Assembly (NCBI GenBank): GCA_030024065.1
Contig: JASEIE010000171.1
Coordinates: 1 to 8,545 of the forward strand
DNA from: Thermodesulfobacteriota bacterium
Lineage (GTDB): Bacteria; Desulfobacterota; BSN033; UBA1163
DNA length: 8,545 nt
Direction of reading: 5' to 3'
Part shown: one piece after another, positions 1 through 6,337 of the stretch
Layout: every line of letters begins with the position of its first letter
Numbering within the stretch: position 1 is the stretch's first letter
Made by a program: the position numbers and the translations under genes
Notes under the pieces: generated by a model
The model's database searches: none
What the model saw: the letters and a program-made list of their open reading frames with translations, nothing else
Told to the model about the DNA's origin: nothing

Positions 1-84
1 TGTGGTAATCCTGTCCCTTCTCTAATCTGCTGAGGGGGGAGGTGAACTATTACAACCAAAGACCTTCCCCTCAAGGAACTGTTT

Positions 85-114
85 TTGACAACCTCTACCA
101 AAGATGGCTAGGAT
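85..114 (+). promoter_or_regulatory. Possible sigma70-type promoter before the radical SAM remnant
   Basis: TTGACA at 85-90 is followed after 18 bases by TAGGAT at 109-114. The -35 is perfect and the -10 matches 4 of 6 consensus bases. It would start transcripts near 121, just upstream of the readable remnant. It overlaps the short MARILFV frame starting at 103, so it may be chance similarity. Confidence 0.2.
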
Positions 115-149
115 ACTCTTTGTGAAGATCGAACTTATCTCTCCGGCGG

Positions 150-743
150 TTGAAGAGAATGCTCCTGGCCAGGAGCGGATGCATCGGCCTTCTCATCGGC
201 TTCGAATCTCTCTCCAAATCGAACCTCTTCCAGTCAAGAAAATATCAGAATGATCCGGCAGAATATCGGGAGGTGATCGATCTGCTCCATCGTTATGGAA
301 TCACCATCTGGGGTTCCTTCATCTTCGGTTTTGACGAAGATGATCCCTCGACCCTCGAGGAGACGGTGAATTTTGCCATACAAACTAAAATCTTCTCCGT
401 GGTTTTCGCCCTGCTGACCCCCTATCCGGAGACGGCCTTCTACAAGAGGATCAAAAGCGAGGGACGTTTGGTTCAAGATGGATGGTGGTTATTGGAGAGA
501 CCGGAAGAGTCCGCCCCCCATTACCTTCCAAAGAAGATGAGTGGCAGTGAACTCCGGGAGGGCTGGAAGAATGCCTGGGGGGAGTTTTATTCTTTTCCTT
601 CCATATTGAAAAGACTTCAGTGGAATTATCCATCCACCCTGATCAATCGTCTGGTCTACTTTCCTTTTCAGTTGATGCAGCGCCGGTTCACACAGAAAAA
701 GATCATAGGGGGCAGGCAAAGATATCGAATCCGGTCATTCTGA
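150..743 (+). pseudogene. C-terminal remnant of a B12-binding-type radical SAM protein (probable pseudogene)
   Basis: The 197-residue frame reads like the second half of a radical SAM enzyme. It has SGCIGLLIGFES at about residues 9-20 (the strand with the GxES-type motif), GSFIFGFDEDD near 55-65, LLTPYPETAFYKRI near 88-101, and a C-terminal tail rich in W, Y and basic residues like the extension (DUF4070 type) of B12-binding radical SAM proteins. The CxxxCxxC motif that holds the 4Fe-4S cluster is absent, as is any B12-binding domain; only 149 bases lie upstream and all three frames there contain stops. The frame is first interrupted by TGA at 123-125, and the only start is a TTG at 150 with no Shine-Dalgarno sequence. 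A short ATG frame at 103, in another phase, begins MARILFV, which resembles the N-terminus of such proteins, so an internal deletion around 120-135 is possible. The 3' end overlaps topA tail to tail by 9 bases. As it stands it cannot be a working radical SAM enzyme. An assembly error is the alternative. Confidence 0.6.
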
Positions 744-2975
744 GGCGCGGTATCCGCATTCTTTTCGATGACACCGCTTCACGATTCCGCCCTTCCCCTG
801 CTTCTCTACCAGGAATGGAGCGTCACATTGCGGACACTTCTCAGGAATGGGTTTGTCCCACAGGGCAAAGGTGCATTGGGGATAATTGGTGCAGCTATAG
901 AAGGTCCTTCCTTTGCGGGTCCTTCGCTCAACCAGCATTCCATCACATCCCTCCTGGGAACAATGCACGCCGGTATTGAGAGACTGGGTAAACTTGCAGG
1001 TGGGATAGTTGGAGCAGGCCAGAAATCTCCCAAATTTGCCATTCTTGATCACCATCGGGCTTCCGCATTTTTCACATCGCACATCGGTCTCCACTTTTTG
1101 AGGTTCACTGTTTTCCTCAACCTCTCTGGTATAACGGCATTCGGGATAGCTCGAGCAGGCCAGAAAATAACCCCTCTTCCCCCATCGTTTCACCATCTTC
1201 GATCCGCACTGCTCGCAGAGGGCATCGGTGGGGATCTGTTCCCTCTTCACATCCCGCATGGAAACCTTTGCCATTTCCAGGTCCTTCTCGAAAGGGGTAT
1301 AAAATTCTTTAAGCGTTTCCACCCAGCCCTTTTCTCCCTCCTCAATCTTATCCAGGTTCTCTTCCATCAGGGCCGTGAACTCGATATTGAGAATATCGGG
1401 AAAATTGACTACCAGAAGGTCGTTCACCAAATATCCCAGCTCCGTGGGGTAGAATTTTCCTTTTTCCATCCCCACATATCCCTTTCCTTTAATGGTGCTC
1501 AAAATAGCGGCATAGGTGGAAGGCCTTCCTATCCCCTTCTCCTCCAGCTCCTTAATCAGGGTGGCCTCAGAGAAACGGAAGGGAGGCTGGGTGAAATGCT
1601 GCCTGGGCGTGAGGCCCAATAATTCCAGAACTTCCCCCTCTGACAAGCGGGGCAACTTCTTCTCTTCCCCTTCGCTCTGTTTGCCTGCGGAGATGTGATT
1701 GTCTTCGGATTCCACATAAAGGGCCATAAATCCGAGGAAGACAGGCACGCTTCCCGCCGCAGTGAAAATTCCTTCGCTCGCCTTGATCTCAACCGTTGTC
1801 TGAAGAAAAACCGCTGAAGCCATCTGGGAGGCGACGAACCGGTCCCAGATCAACTTATAAAGCGCCCATTGATCCTTGTCGAGTATGGACTTCATTTGGT
1901 CAGGATCCAGATCGATCGAGGTGGGCCGGATGGCCTCATGGGCATCCTGGGCGCCCTTTCGGCTCTTATAGATATTGGGTTTGGAGGGAAGGTAGGATTC
2001 TCCAAAGCGGGTCTTGATCCACCCTCTGACCTGATGGACTGCTTCCGAAGAGACGCGGGGAGAATCTGTCCTCATATAAGTGATCAAACCCACCGTCCCC
2101 ATTTCACCCAGGTCCACTCCTTCATATAGTTTCTGCGCAATCCTCATGGTCTTATAGGCGGTGAAGGAGAGTTTCCGGGAGGCCTCCTGCTGGAGACGGC
2201 TGGTGATGAAGGGAGGAAGGGGATGTCGCTTTTTCTCCTGTTGAACTATTTTTGAAACAGTGTAGGGGACCGATTCGAGCCGTTTCTTCATGGCCAGGGC
2301 TTCGGACTCATTGGCCAGTCCCACCTTCTTCCCCTTCCACTTGACCAGTCTGGCATCGAATGAGATCGGAGAATCCTTCCCTCTCAGTGTGGCCGTCAGG
2401 CTCCAGTACTCTTCGGGGACGAAGTTCTGAATTTCCCTCTCCCTTTCACAGACGATCCGCACGGCAACGGATTGCACCCGGCCAGCGCTCAACCCCCGTC
2501 GCACCTTCTCCCAGAGGATGGGGCTCACCTGATAGCCCACCAGGCGGTCCAGAATCCTCCGGGCCTGCTGGGCCTCGAATTTCGATTGCTGAAGCTTTCC
2601 GGGGTGCTTGAGGGCTTCCAGGACGGCGTTTTTCGTAATCTCATTGAAGAGAACCCTGTAGATATTTTTACCCTTATTGTCGATCTCCTCTGCAATATGC
2701 CACGCAATAGCCTCTCCTTCCCGGTCCGGGTCAGGGCCGAGATAGATATTCTTCACCTCTTTGCTCGCCTTCTTAAGCTCCCGGAGGACCTTTGCTTTTC
2801 CGGAGATGGTGACATATTGTGGCTGAAAATCTTTTTCGAGATCCACCCCTAATTCACCCTCCGGAAGGTCCTTGATATGTCCCACGGAGGCTTTAATGAG
2901 GTAATCGTCTCCTAAAAATTTCTGAAGGGTCTTCACCTTCGTCGGAGACTCAACAACAATCATTCCCTTTGTCAT
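735..2975 (-). CDS. topA: DNA topoisomerase I (type IA, TopA)
   Basis: This is the type IA topoisomerase that relaxes negative supercoils by cutting one strand, passing the other and resealing. At 746 residues it is of normal length. The N-terminal Toprim domain (about 1-115) carries catalytic Glu9 in IVVESPTK and the acidic triad D82, D84, E86 in GPDPDREGEAIAWH. The active-site tyrosine is Tyr300 in GLITYMRTDS, followed by Arg302, as in E. coli (Tyr319/Arg321). GIGRPSTYA lies near 481-489. The C-terminus has four tetracysteine zinc ribbons: C587/C590/C607/C613, C634/C637/C654/C660, C672/C677/C695/C701 and C714/C717/C735/C740. The start is the ATG at 2975 with AGAGAGG upstream; Met5 is a possible alternative since it directly precedes the conserved IVVES strand. 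It lies 71 bases downstream of dprA on the same strand, with a heptamer repeat in the gap, and its last 9 bases overlap the radical SAM remnant. It looks intact. Confidence 0.97.
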   Translation of the reverse strand: MTKGMIVVESPTKVKTLQKFLGDDYLIKASVGHIKDLPEGELGVDLEKDFQPQYVTISGKAKVLRELKKASKEVKNIYLGPDPDREGEAIAWHIAEEIDNKGKNIYRVLFNEITKNAVLEALKHPGKLQQSKFEAQQARRILDRLVGYQVSPILWEKVRRGLSAGRVQSVAVRIVCEREREIQNFVPEEYWSLTATLRGKDSPISFDARLVKWKGKKVGLANESEALAMKKRLESVPYTVSKIVQQEKKRHPLPPFITSRLQQEASRKLSFTAYKTMRIAQKLYEGVDLGEMGTVGLITYMRTDSPRVSSEAVHQVRGWIKTRFGESYLPSKPNIYKSRKGAQDAHEAIRPTSIDLDPDQMKSILDKDQWALYKLIWDRFVASQMASAVFLQTTVEIKASEGIFTAAGSVPVFLGFMALYVESEDNHISAGKQSEGEEKKLPRLSEGEVLELLGLTPRQHFTQPPFRFSEATLIKELEEKGIGRPSTYAAILSTIKGKGYVGMEKGKFYPTELGYLVNDLLVVNFPDILNIEFTALMEENLDKIEEGEKGWVETLKEFYTPFEKDLEMAKVSMRDVKREQIPTDALCEQCGSKMVKRWGKRGYFLACSSYPECRYTREVEENSEPQKVETDVRCEKCGSPMVIKNGKFGRFLACSNYPTCKFTQSLNTGVHCSQEGCDGMLVERRTRKGRTFYSCTNYPQCTFALWDKPIPEKCPQCDAPFLVEKQGKGGIVKRCHRKECGYRASE

Positions 2976-2993
2976 CGATTAACTGATCCTCTC

Positions 2994-3028
2994 TTCTGAA
3001 TTCTGACTTCTGATTTCTGAATTCTTAA
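2994..3028 (-). repeat. Tandem heptamer repeat upstream of topA
   Basis: Five head-to-tail 7-base units fill 2994-3028. On the plus strand they read TTCTGAA, TTCTGAC, TTCTGAT, TTCTGAA and TTCTTAA, that is NTCAGAA units in the topA sense. The tract lies between the dprA stop and the topA Shine-Dalgarno sequence. A shorter tract with the same unit lies before trxA at 7367-7387. The function is unknown. Confidence 0.75.
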
Positions 3029-3046
3029 CTCATCCCTCTTCATTTT

Positions 3047-4147
3047 TCACATCTTTCTGCCGAAACATTTTCCAGGCCACTGGGAGATTAATTCCTTCAA
3101 TTCCAAATTTAAAAGAAGGCTCGACACTTTTCCAGGGTCGAATTGACTCTCCCGTATCATCACATCAATATGCAAAGGGGTTTCCCCTAACATCTCATAG
3201 AGGACCTTCTCCTCTTCGGTAAGATCAGGTTTTGCAGTTTCGACTTTCTGGCCCCCCTCTTTCTCTCTGCTCCACTGGGGCAATATCTCCTCCAGGATAT
3301 CCGCACTCGACTCCACCATCTTCGCTCCTTGTTTAATCAGCTGATTCGTGCCCCGGCTTCCCTCCGCCCCCACATTTCCGGGAATGGCAAAGACCTCCCT
3401 GCCTTGATCCAGGGCATAGTTCGCTGTGATCAAGGACCCGCTCTTCTCACTGGCCTGAACAACGACCACACCGATGGAGAGTCCGCTGATGATCCGATTC
3501 CTCTTCGGAAAATGTCCTCCCTCCGGAGGAGAACCCATCGGAAATTCGGAAAGGATGGCGCCGTGGTCGATGATCTTCGCGAAGAGGTTTCGATTCTCAG
3601 AGGGATAGACCACATCCACTCCGCATCCCAGTACAGCAATGGTTCTTCCCCCTCCCGAGATGGCTCCCCAGTGAGCGACCGAATCGATCCCCCTCGCCAT
3701 TCCGCTCACAATGGTTACACCGTGACGGGCAAGCTCCTGACTGATCTTCTCGGTGACCCACCTCCCATAGGGAGAGGTTTTTCTGCTCCCCACAATCGAA
3801 ACAGCCAGTTCATCCTTCTCCCTTAATTCTCCCCTTACATAGAGCAGCGCTGGCGGATCATAGATATCCCGGAGACGAGGAGGATAGGTCTCATCTTTCA
3901 GGGTGATCATCCATCCTCCAACCTCTTTCAATAAAGATAATTCCCTCCTCACCGCGTTCTCAGGCGGACCCTTTCGAATCTCACCGGCTACTTTCTCTCC
4001 CAATCCTTCCACTTGTAGCAACTCCCTTGTCGTGGCCTGAAAGACAGCCTCCGGCGACCTAAACCGATCGATCAGCCTTTTAAAGAAAATGCTGCCGACC
4101 CCGGGGATGAGGTGTAAGGCCAACCAGTAAAAGGGAGCTTCGGCCAT
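3047..4147 (-). CDS. dprA: DNA-processing protein DprA/Smf
   Basis: DprA binds incoming single-stranded DNA in the cytoplasm and helps load RecA during natural transformation; it is also widespread in bacteria not known to be competent. The 366-residue protein has the full domain order. An N-terminal helix-hairpin-helix/SAM-like region is seen at about 10-60 (IPGVGSIF, VEGLGEKV). The extended Rossmann core, about 80-290, holds GSRKTSPYG (120-128), SGMARGID (148-155), AVLGCGVDVVYP, FPKRNRIISGLS (213-224) and KSGSLITANYALDQGR (235-250) followed by IPG. A C-terminal winged-helix region lies at about 307-357. The ATG at 4147 has GAGG 7 bases upstream. It follows the LysM gene after 120 bases holding a terminator, and precedes topA by 71 bases, so dprA-topA is probably a transcription unit. 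No frame damage is seen. Whether this host is competent cannot be told from here. Confidence 0.97.
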   Translation of the reverse strand: MAEAPFYWLALHLIPGVGSIFFKRLIDRFRSPEAVFQATTRELLQVEGLGEKVAGEIRKGPPENAVRRELSLLKEVGGWMITLKDETYPPRLRDIYDPPALLYVRGELREKDELAVSIVGSRKTSPYGRWVTEKISQELARHGVTIVSGMARGIDSVAHWGAISGGGRTIAVLGCGVDVVYPSENRNLFAKIIDHGAILSEFPMGSPPEGGHFPKRNRIISGLSIGVVVVQASEKSGSLITANYALDQGREVFAIPGNVGAEGSRGTNQLIKQGAKMVESSADILEEILPQWSREKEGGQKVETAKPDLTEEEKVLYEMLGETPLHIDVMIRESQFDPGKVSSLLLNLELKELISQWPGKCFGRKM

Positions 4148-4198
4148 AGTGAAACCTCACTGATAATGGTTTCGCTGTATGAAGGGTATAGGTCGATG

Positions 4199-4236
4199 AA
4201 AAAAAAAGGCCTTGGAGACAGGAAACATCTCCAAAG
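4199..4236 (-). terminator. Intrinsic terminator downstream of the LysM gene
   Basis: On the minus strand a stem pairs 4228-4236 with 4210-4218 (9 base pairs including one G-T), enclosing a 9-base loop. Two bases later comes a run of nine T (plus-strand A at 4199-4207). It starts 32 bases past the LysM stop codon and lies 51 bases before the dprA start. It should end or reduce LysM transcripts before dprA. Confidence 0.8.
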
Positions 4237-4267
4237 CTCAAGACAAATAGAAAGGTCTGAATCTATC

Positions 4268-5071
4268 CTAATTCTTCGTCGTCTCTTGGATCTCCATCGT
4301 CTCCTTTAAGTATGGATTAACCATATCCCCTTTCCAGATAGCATCAAAGGTTTCGATCACTCTGGCTGTATAGAAATTACCGTATTGATCGATGATCTGG
4401 ATATTTCCTGTGATGTTATATTTTCTACCCACCCTCTTATCCGTGACCGGATCTCTGATGACGTCAGAGGCGCGAATGACCGTATACTTATTTCCAATCA
4501 AAATGGGTTCTGAGGTTTTAAAGGCCAGATAGACGACATCGCCTTCGGCCATGAGAGTCTTGCCTTCCTTACTGTCGAGGACCATGCCGATCCCTTTATA
4601 GTCGATACCGGCGATAAACCCTGCGGAACGGATCTCAGGAAAGACCTTTTTCTTTTCTTCCACGGGCTTTTTCTCCACAACCACTTCCGGCTTCTTCTCT
4701 ACAACTGGAGGAGGTTCCACCTTCTTCACCTCCGCTACTTCTTTAACCTCTTTGGTCTCTTTGGCCTCTTTTGGCTTCTCTTCGACCACCTTTTTGGGTT
4801 CCTCCTTCTTCACCTCCTCAAGAGGAGAGAGACGAACCGGATTCCCCGGATAAATCCAGTGGGGATTGGTAATATAAGGGTTTCTCTGCCACAATTTGGG
4901 CCAAAGAAAGGGATCCTTTAGAAACTTTCCTGATATATCCCAGAGCGTATCCCCTTGTTTGATAGTGTATATTCCTTCGGCCTCTTTCTTCTCCTGAGCC
5001 ATGATAGAAAGGGCAAGACAGAGTGAGAGCATCAACACAAGGATAAGATGGAAACCCATCAATTTTTTCAT
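4268..5071 (-). CDS. Secreted LysM-domain protein with a K/E/P-rich linker
   Basis: This is a 267-residue exported envelope protein of unknown exact role. Residues 1-25 form a Sec signal peptide (MKK, a hydrophobic stretch, then cleavage probably after SIMA). A single LysM domain follows at about 33-81 (YTIKQGDTLWDISGKF ending in NPHWIYPGNPVRL), which in this family binds the glycan of peptidoglycan. Residues 84-143 are a low-complexity linker of Lys, Glu, Pro and Val, likely extended so that it can span the periplasm. The rest (about 145-258) is a beta-rich domain I cannot assign (AEGDVVYLAF, KYTVIRASD). No catalytic cell-wall hydrolase motif is visible. The ATG at 5071 has a near-perfect GAGGAGGTT at 5075-5083. 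LysM genes next to dprA are a recurring arrangement in Proteobacteria; here a terminator separates them. The cysteine at 18 is not in a lipobox. Confidence 0.9.
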   Translation of the reverse strand: MKKLMGFHLILVLMLSLCLALSIMAQEKKEAEGIYTIKQGDTLWDISGKFLKDPFLWPKLWQRNPYITNPHWIYPGNPVRLSPLEEVKKEEPKKVVEEKPKEAKETKEVKEVAEVKKVEPPPVVEKKPEVVVEKKPVEEKKKVFPEIRSAGFIAGIDYKGIGMVLDSKEGKTLMAEGDVVYLAFKTSEPILIGNKYTVIRASDVIRDPVTDKRVGRKYNITGNIQIIDQYGNFYTARVIETFDAIWKGDMVNPYLKETMEIQETTKN

Positions 5072-5137
5072 ATGAACCTCCTCATCTTGAAAGGTTATTT
5101 GCCTTTCCCCTGAAAGAAATAGGGGATTTTTTGTTAA

Positions 5138-5166
5138 AAATTAGCCTCTTATCTCTTCTTTGTCAA
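5138..5166 (-). promoter_or_regulatory. Predicted sigma70 promoter of the LysM gene
   Basis: On the minus strand, a perfect TTGACA (5161-5166) is followed after 17 bases by TAATTT (5138-5143), which matches 3 of 6 bases of the -10 consensus. Transcripts would begin near 5131, giving an untranslated leader of about 60 bases that contains a small CCCCT/AGGGG hairpin (5107-5125) and the strong Shine-Dalgarno site. Confidence 0.5.
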
Positions 5167-5360
5167 GAGAAATATTAAGCAATATTCATACCACACCCAT
5201 TAACTTTTAACTAACCAATTAATTTTATTTAATAATTGTGTAGAAAGGGTGGCATGCCTTTTTTAGATTAAATCTGAAAAAGTGAACATTTTTTGTACAG
5301 GCAGATCATTTTACTGAACAAATTTAAGTCGTTAATAACCAAAAAACGGTGAGAGTTCAA

Positions 5361-5390
5361 TTGACATCCTAACTTCCCCTGTGTTAGTAA
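5361..5390 (+). promoter_or_regulatory. Possible promoter of the methyltransferase gene
   Basis: A perfect TTGACA at 5361-5366 is followed after 18 bases by TAGTAA (5385-5390), which matches only 3 of 6 bases of the -10 consensus. A start near 5397 would give a leader of about 30 bases containing AGGAAGG-like sequence around 5400-5406. Confidence 0.35.
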
Positions 5391-5427
5391 CTCATCGACA
5401 GGAAGGCCTTTTCTACTTTTTAACCAG

Positions 5428-6147
5428 ATGGAAAAAGATGGATTGAACCTTCTCCCTTTATCCGACGAAACCCTCGATACCTTTTTCAATGGAAGGCTAA
5501 AAATTCTTCAAAAGAAAACGGGGTACCGTTTCTCAATCGATGCCCTCCTGCTCAGCCAATTTATCAAAATACGAAGGAATGAAAAGGCCATGGACCTGGG
5601 GACAGGATGCGCCATTCTTCCCCTCTTCCTTTCACAGACGATGAAAGCCAGATCCTTGGTCGGCGTGGAGATTCAGAAGGGGCTGGCTGATTGCGCTATG
5701 AAGAATGTCCTCTTAAATCGTCTTGAAGATCGGATCACCATTCTTCACCAGGATTTTAGAGAATTGAAAACGACTTTTCCCTCGGGTTCTTTCGATGTCG
5801 TCTTCTCCAACCCACCTTATCGAAAATATCGAACCGGCAGAGTGAACCCCTTCCCGGACAAAGCCATTGCCCGTCATGAGATAAAAGGAACCCTGAATGA
5901 CCTCCTCTCCATCGCATCCTACCTTTTGCCTCATAAGGGAAGATGTTACCTGATCTTTCCCGCTTCGAGAACGGTTGATCTCCTGGTGACCCTGAGAAAA
6001 GAACACCTGGAACCAAAACGTCTGCAGTTTGTCCACCCCCGGATTGAGGAAGGAGCGAAGCTTGTTCTCGTCGAATCGATTAAATCGAGCGGTGTCGAAC
6101 TCAACATCATGGACCCCTTGATCCTTCATCCATCAAGAGATTTCTGA
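5428..6147 (+). CDS. N6-adenine methyltransferase of the TrmN6 (tRNA1(Val)) family
   Basis: A class I S-adenosylmethionine-dependent methyltransferase of 239 residues. The leading GYRFSIDALLLSQF (32-45) is the N-terminal signature of the TrmN6/YfiC group (COG4123). MDLGTGCAILPL (55-66) is SAM-binding motif I, VGVEIQ (78-83) holds the acidic residue for the SAM ribose, and NPPY (128-131) is the motif IV of enzymes that methylate exocyclic amino groups of adenine. In E. coli the family member modifies A37 of tRNA1(Val); the substrate here is inferred only, so no symbol is given. ATG 5428 is the first start codon after the in-frame TGA at 5362-5364, but it lacks a well-spaced Shine-Dalgarno site (the nearest, AGGAAGG, ends about 21 bases before it). 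The last codons lie inside an 11-base-pair inverted repeat, so the C-terminal residues may come from an inserted repeat element. Confidence 0.87.
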   Translation: MEKDGLNLLPLSDETLDTFFNGRLKILQKKTGYRFSIDALLLSQFIKIRRNEKAMDLGTGCAILPLFLSQTMKARSLVGVEIQKGLADCAMKNVLLNRLEDRITILHQDFRELKTTFPSGSFDVVFSNPPYRKYRTGRVNPFPDKAIARHEIKGTLNDLLSIASYLLPHKGRCYLIFPASRTVDLLVTLRKEHLEPKRLQFVHPRIEEGAKLVLVESIKSSGVELNIMDPLILHPSRDF

Positions 6148-6165
6148 AAAAACCCAGAAATCTCT
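6136..6165 (+). repeat. Perfect 11-bp hairpin across the methyltransferase stop codon
   Basis: AGAGATTTCTG (6136-6146) and CAGAAATCTCT (6155-6165) are exact reverse complements around an 8-base A-rich loop. The stop codon TGA (6145-6147) lies at the tip of the left arm. No T run follows on either strand, so it is not a standard intrinsic terminator; it could protect the mRNA 3' end, or be the edge of the repeat element that follows. Confidence 0.7.
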
Positions 6166-6256
6166 GATTACACCGATTAGGGATAGATTACATAGATAAA
6201 AACGCATTGAGAAATCATGAGAATCTTTGTAATCATCTTTTGAAATCTGTGTAATC
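6166..6256. repeat. Imperfect palindrome made of four GTAATC-type units
   Basis: Four related units of about 12-13 bases lie in two orientations. Minus-strand copies are at 6166-6178 (AATCGGTGTAATC) and 6186-6197 (ATCTATGTAATC); plus-strand copies are at 6222-6234 (AATCTTTGTAATC) and 6244-6256 (AATCTGTGTAATC). The pairs form arms of about 30 bases around a short centre near 6198-6221. It resembles a dispersed palindromic intergenic repeat. No open reading frame or transposase is present. Confidence 0.65.
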
Positions 6257-6299
6257 GAGAGCGAATGTAGCAGTTTTTAAGAGCTCTCATAAAATTTTT

Positions 6300-6328
6300 T
6301 TGACAAGAGCCGATGAATAGGATAAAAA
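6300..6328 (+). promoter_or_regulatory. Predicted promoter of the polyprenyl synthase gene
   Basis: TTGACA at 6300-6305 is followed after 17 bases by TAAAAA at 6323-6328, which matches 4 of 6 bases of the -10 consensus. Transcription would start about 6335, almost at the ATG (6338), leaving little or no leader. A weak GAGAGC/GCTCTC stem (6257-6262 and 6283-6288) with T-rich sequence at 6295-6301 lies just before it and might act as a poor terminator for the upstream gene. Confidence 0.4.
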
Positions 6329-6332
6329 AATT

Positions 6333-6337
6333 AGGAG
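6333..6337 (+). promoter_or_regulatory. Shine-Dalgarno-like AGGAG directly abutting the ATG
   Basis: AGGAG ends at 6337 and the ATG begins at 6338, so the spacing is zero instead of the usual 5-9 bases. An in-frame TAG at 6332-6334 excludes any earlier start, and no later in-frame start codon precedes the conserved core. The start therefore stands, but initiation may be unusual. Confidence 0.45.

Larger units (their letters stand above)
5072..5427. other. AT-rich divergent intergenic region
   Basis: This 356-base gap separates the divergent LysM and methyltransferase genes and is clearly richer in A+T than the flanking genes. It holds one predicted promoter in each direction and several short inverted repeats. 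These are CAATTA/TAATTG (5216-5221 and 5233-5238), AAAGG/CCTTT around a GGCATGCC palindrome (5244-5261), and an almost symmetrical TTTTAGATT/AATCTGAAAA (5261-5280). They could be operator sites, but no known regulator motif is recognisable. No convincing small gene was found. Confidence 0.7.

Noticed and set aside
1..84. Possible end of an upstream gene (frame closing with TGA at 31-33) and GGGGGAGG at 35-42
   Set aside because: Too short to identify a family, and no suitable start codon follows the purine-rich stretch at proper spacing.
768..1622. 284-residue plus-strand open frame
   Set aside because: It lies wholly antisense inside topA, whose motifs are unmistakable. The translation has no recognisable domain, and the long frame is a by-product of topA codon use.
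2994..3028. CRISPR-like array
   Set aside because: The 7-base units abut without spacers; this is a simple tandem repeat.
3329..3826. 165-residue plus-strand open frame
   Set aside because: Antisense to the conserved Rossmann core of dprA; composition is that of a shadow frame with no motif.
5106..5132. Plus-strand terminator-like hairpin (TCCCCT/AGGGGA followed by six T)
   Set aside because: No plus-strand gene lies upstream for it to terminate; on the minus strand, which is the transcribed one here, no T run follows the stem.
5268..5489. 73-residue minus-strand frame in the divergent gap
   Set aside because: It runs into the 5' end of the methyltransferase gene on the opposite strand, has no good ribosome site and resembles no known family.
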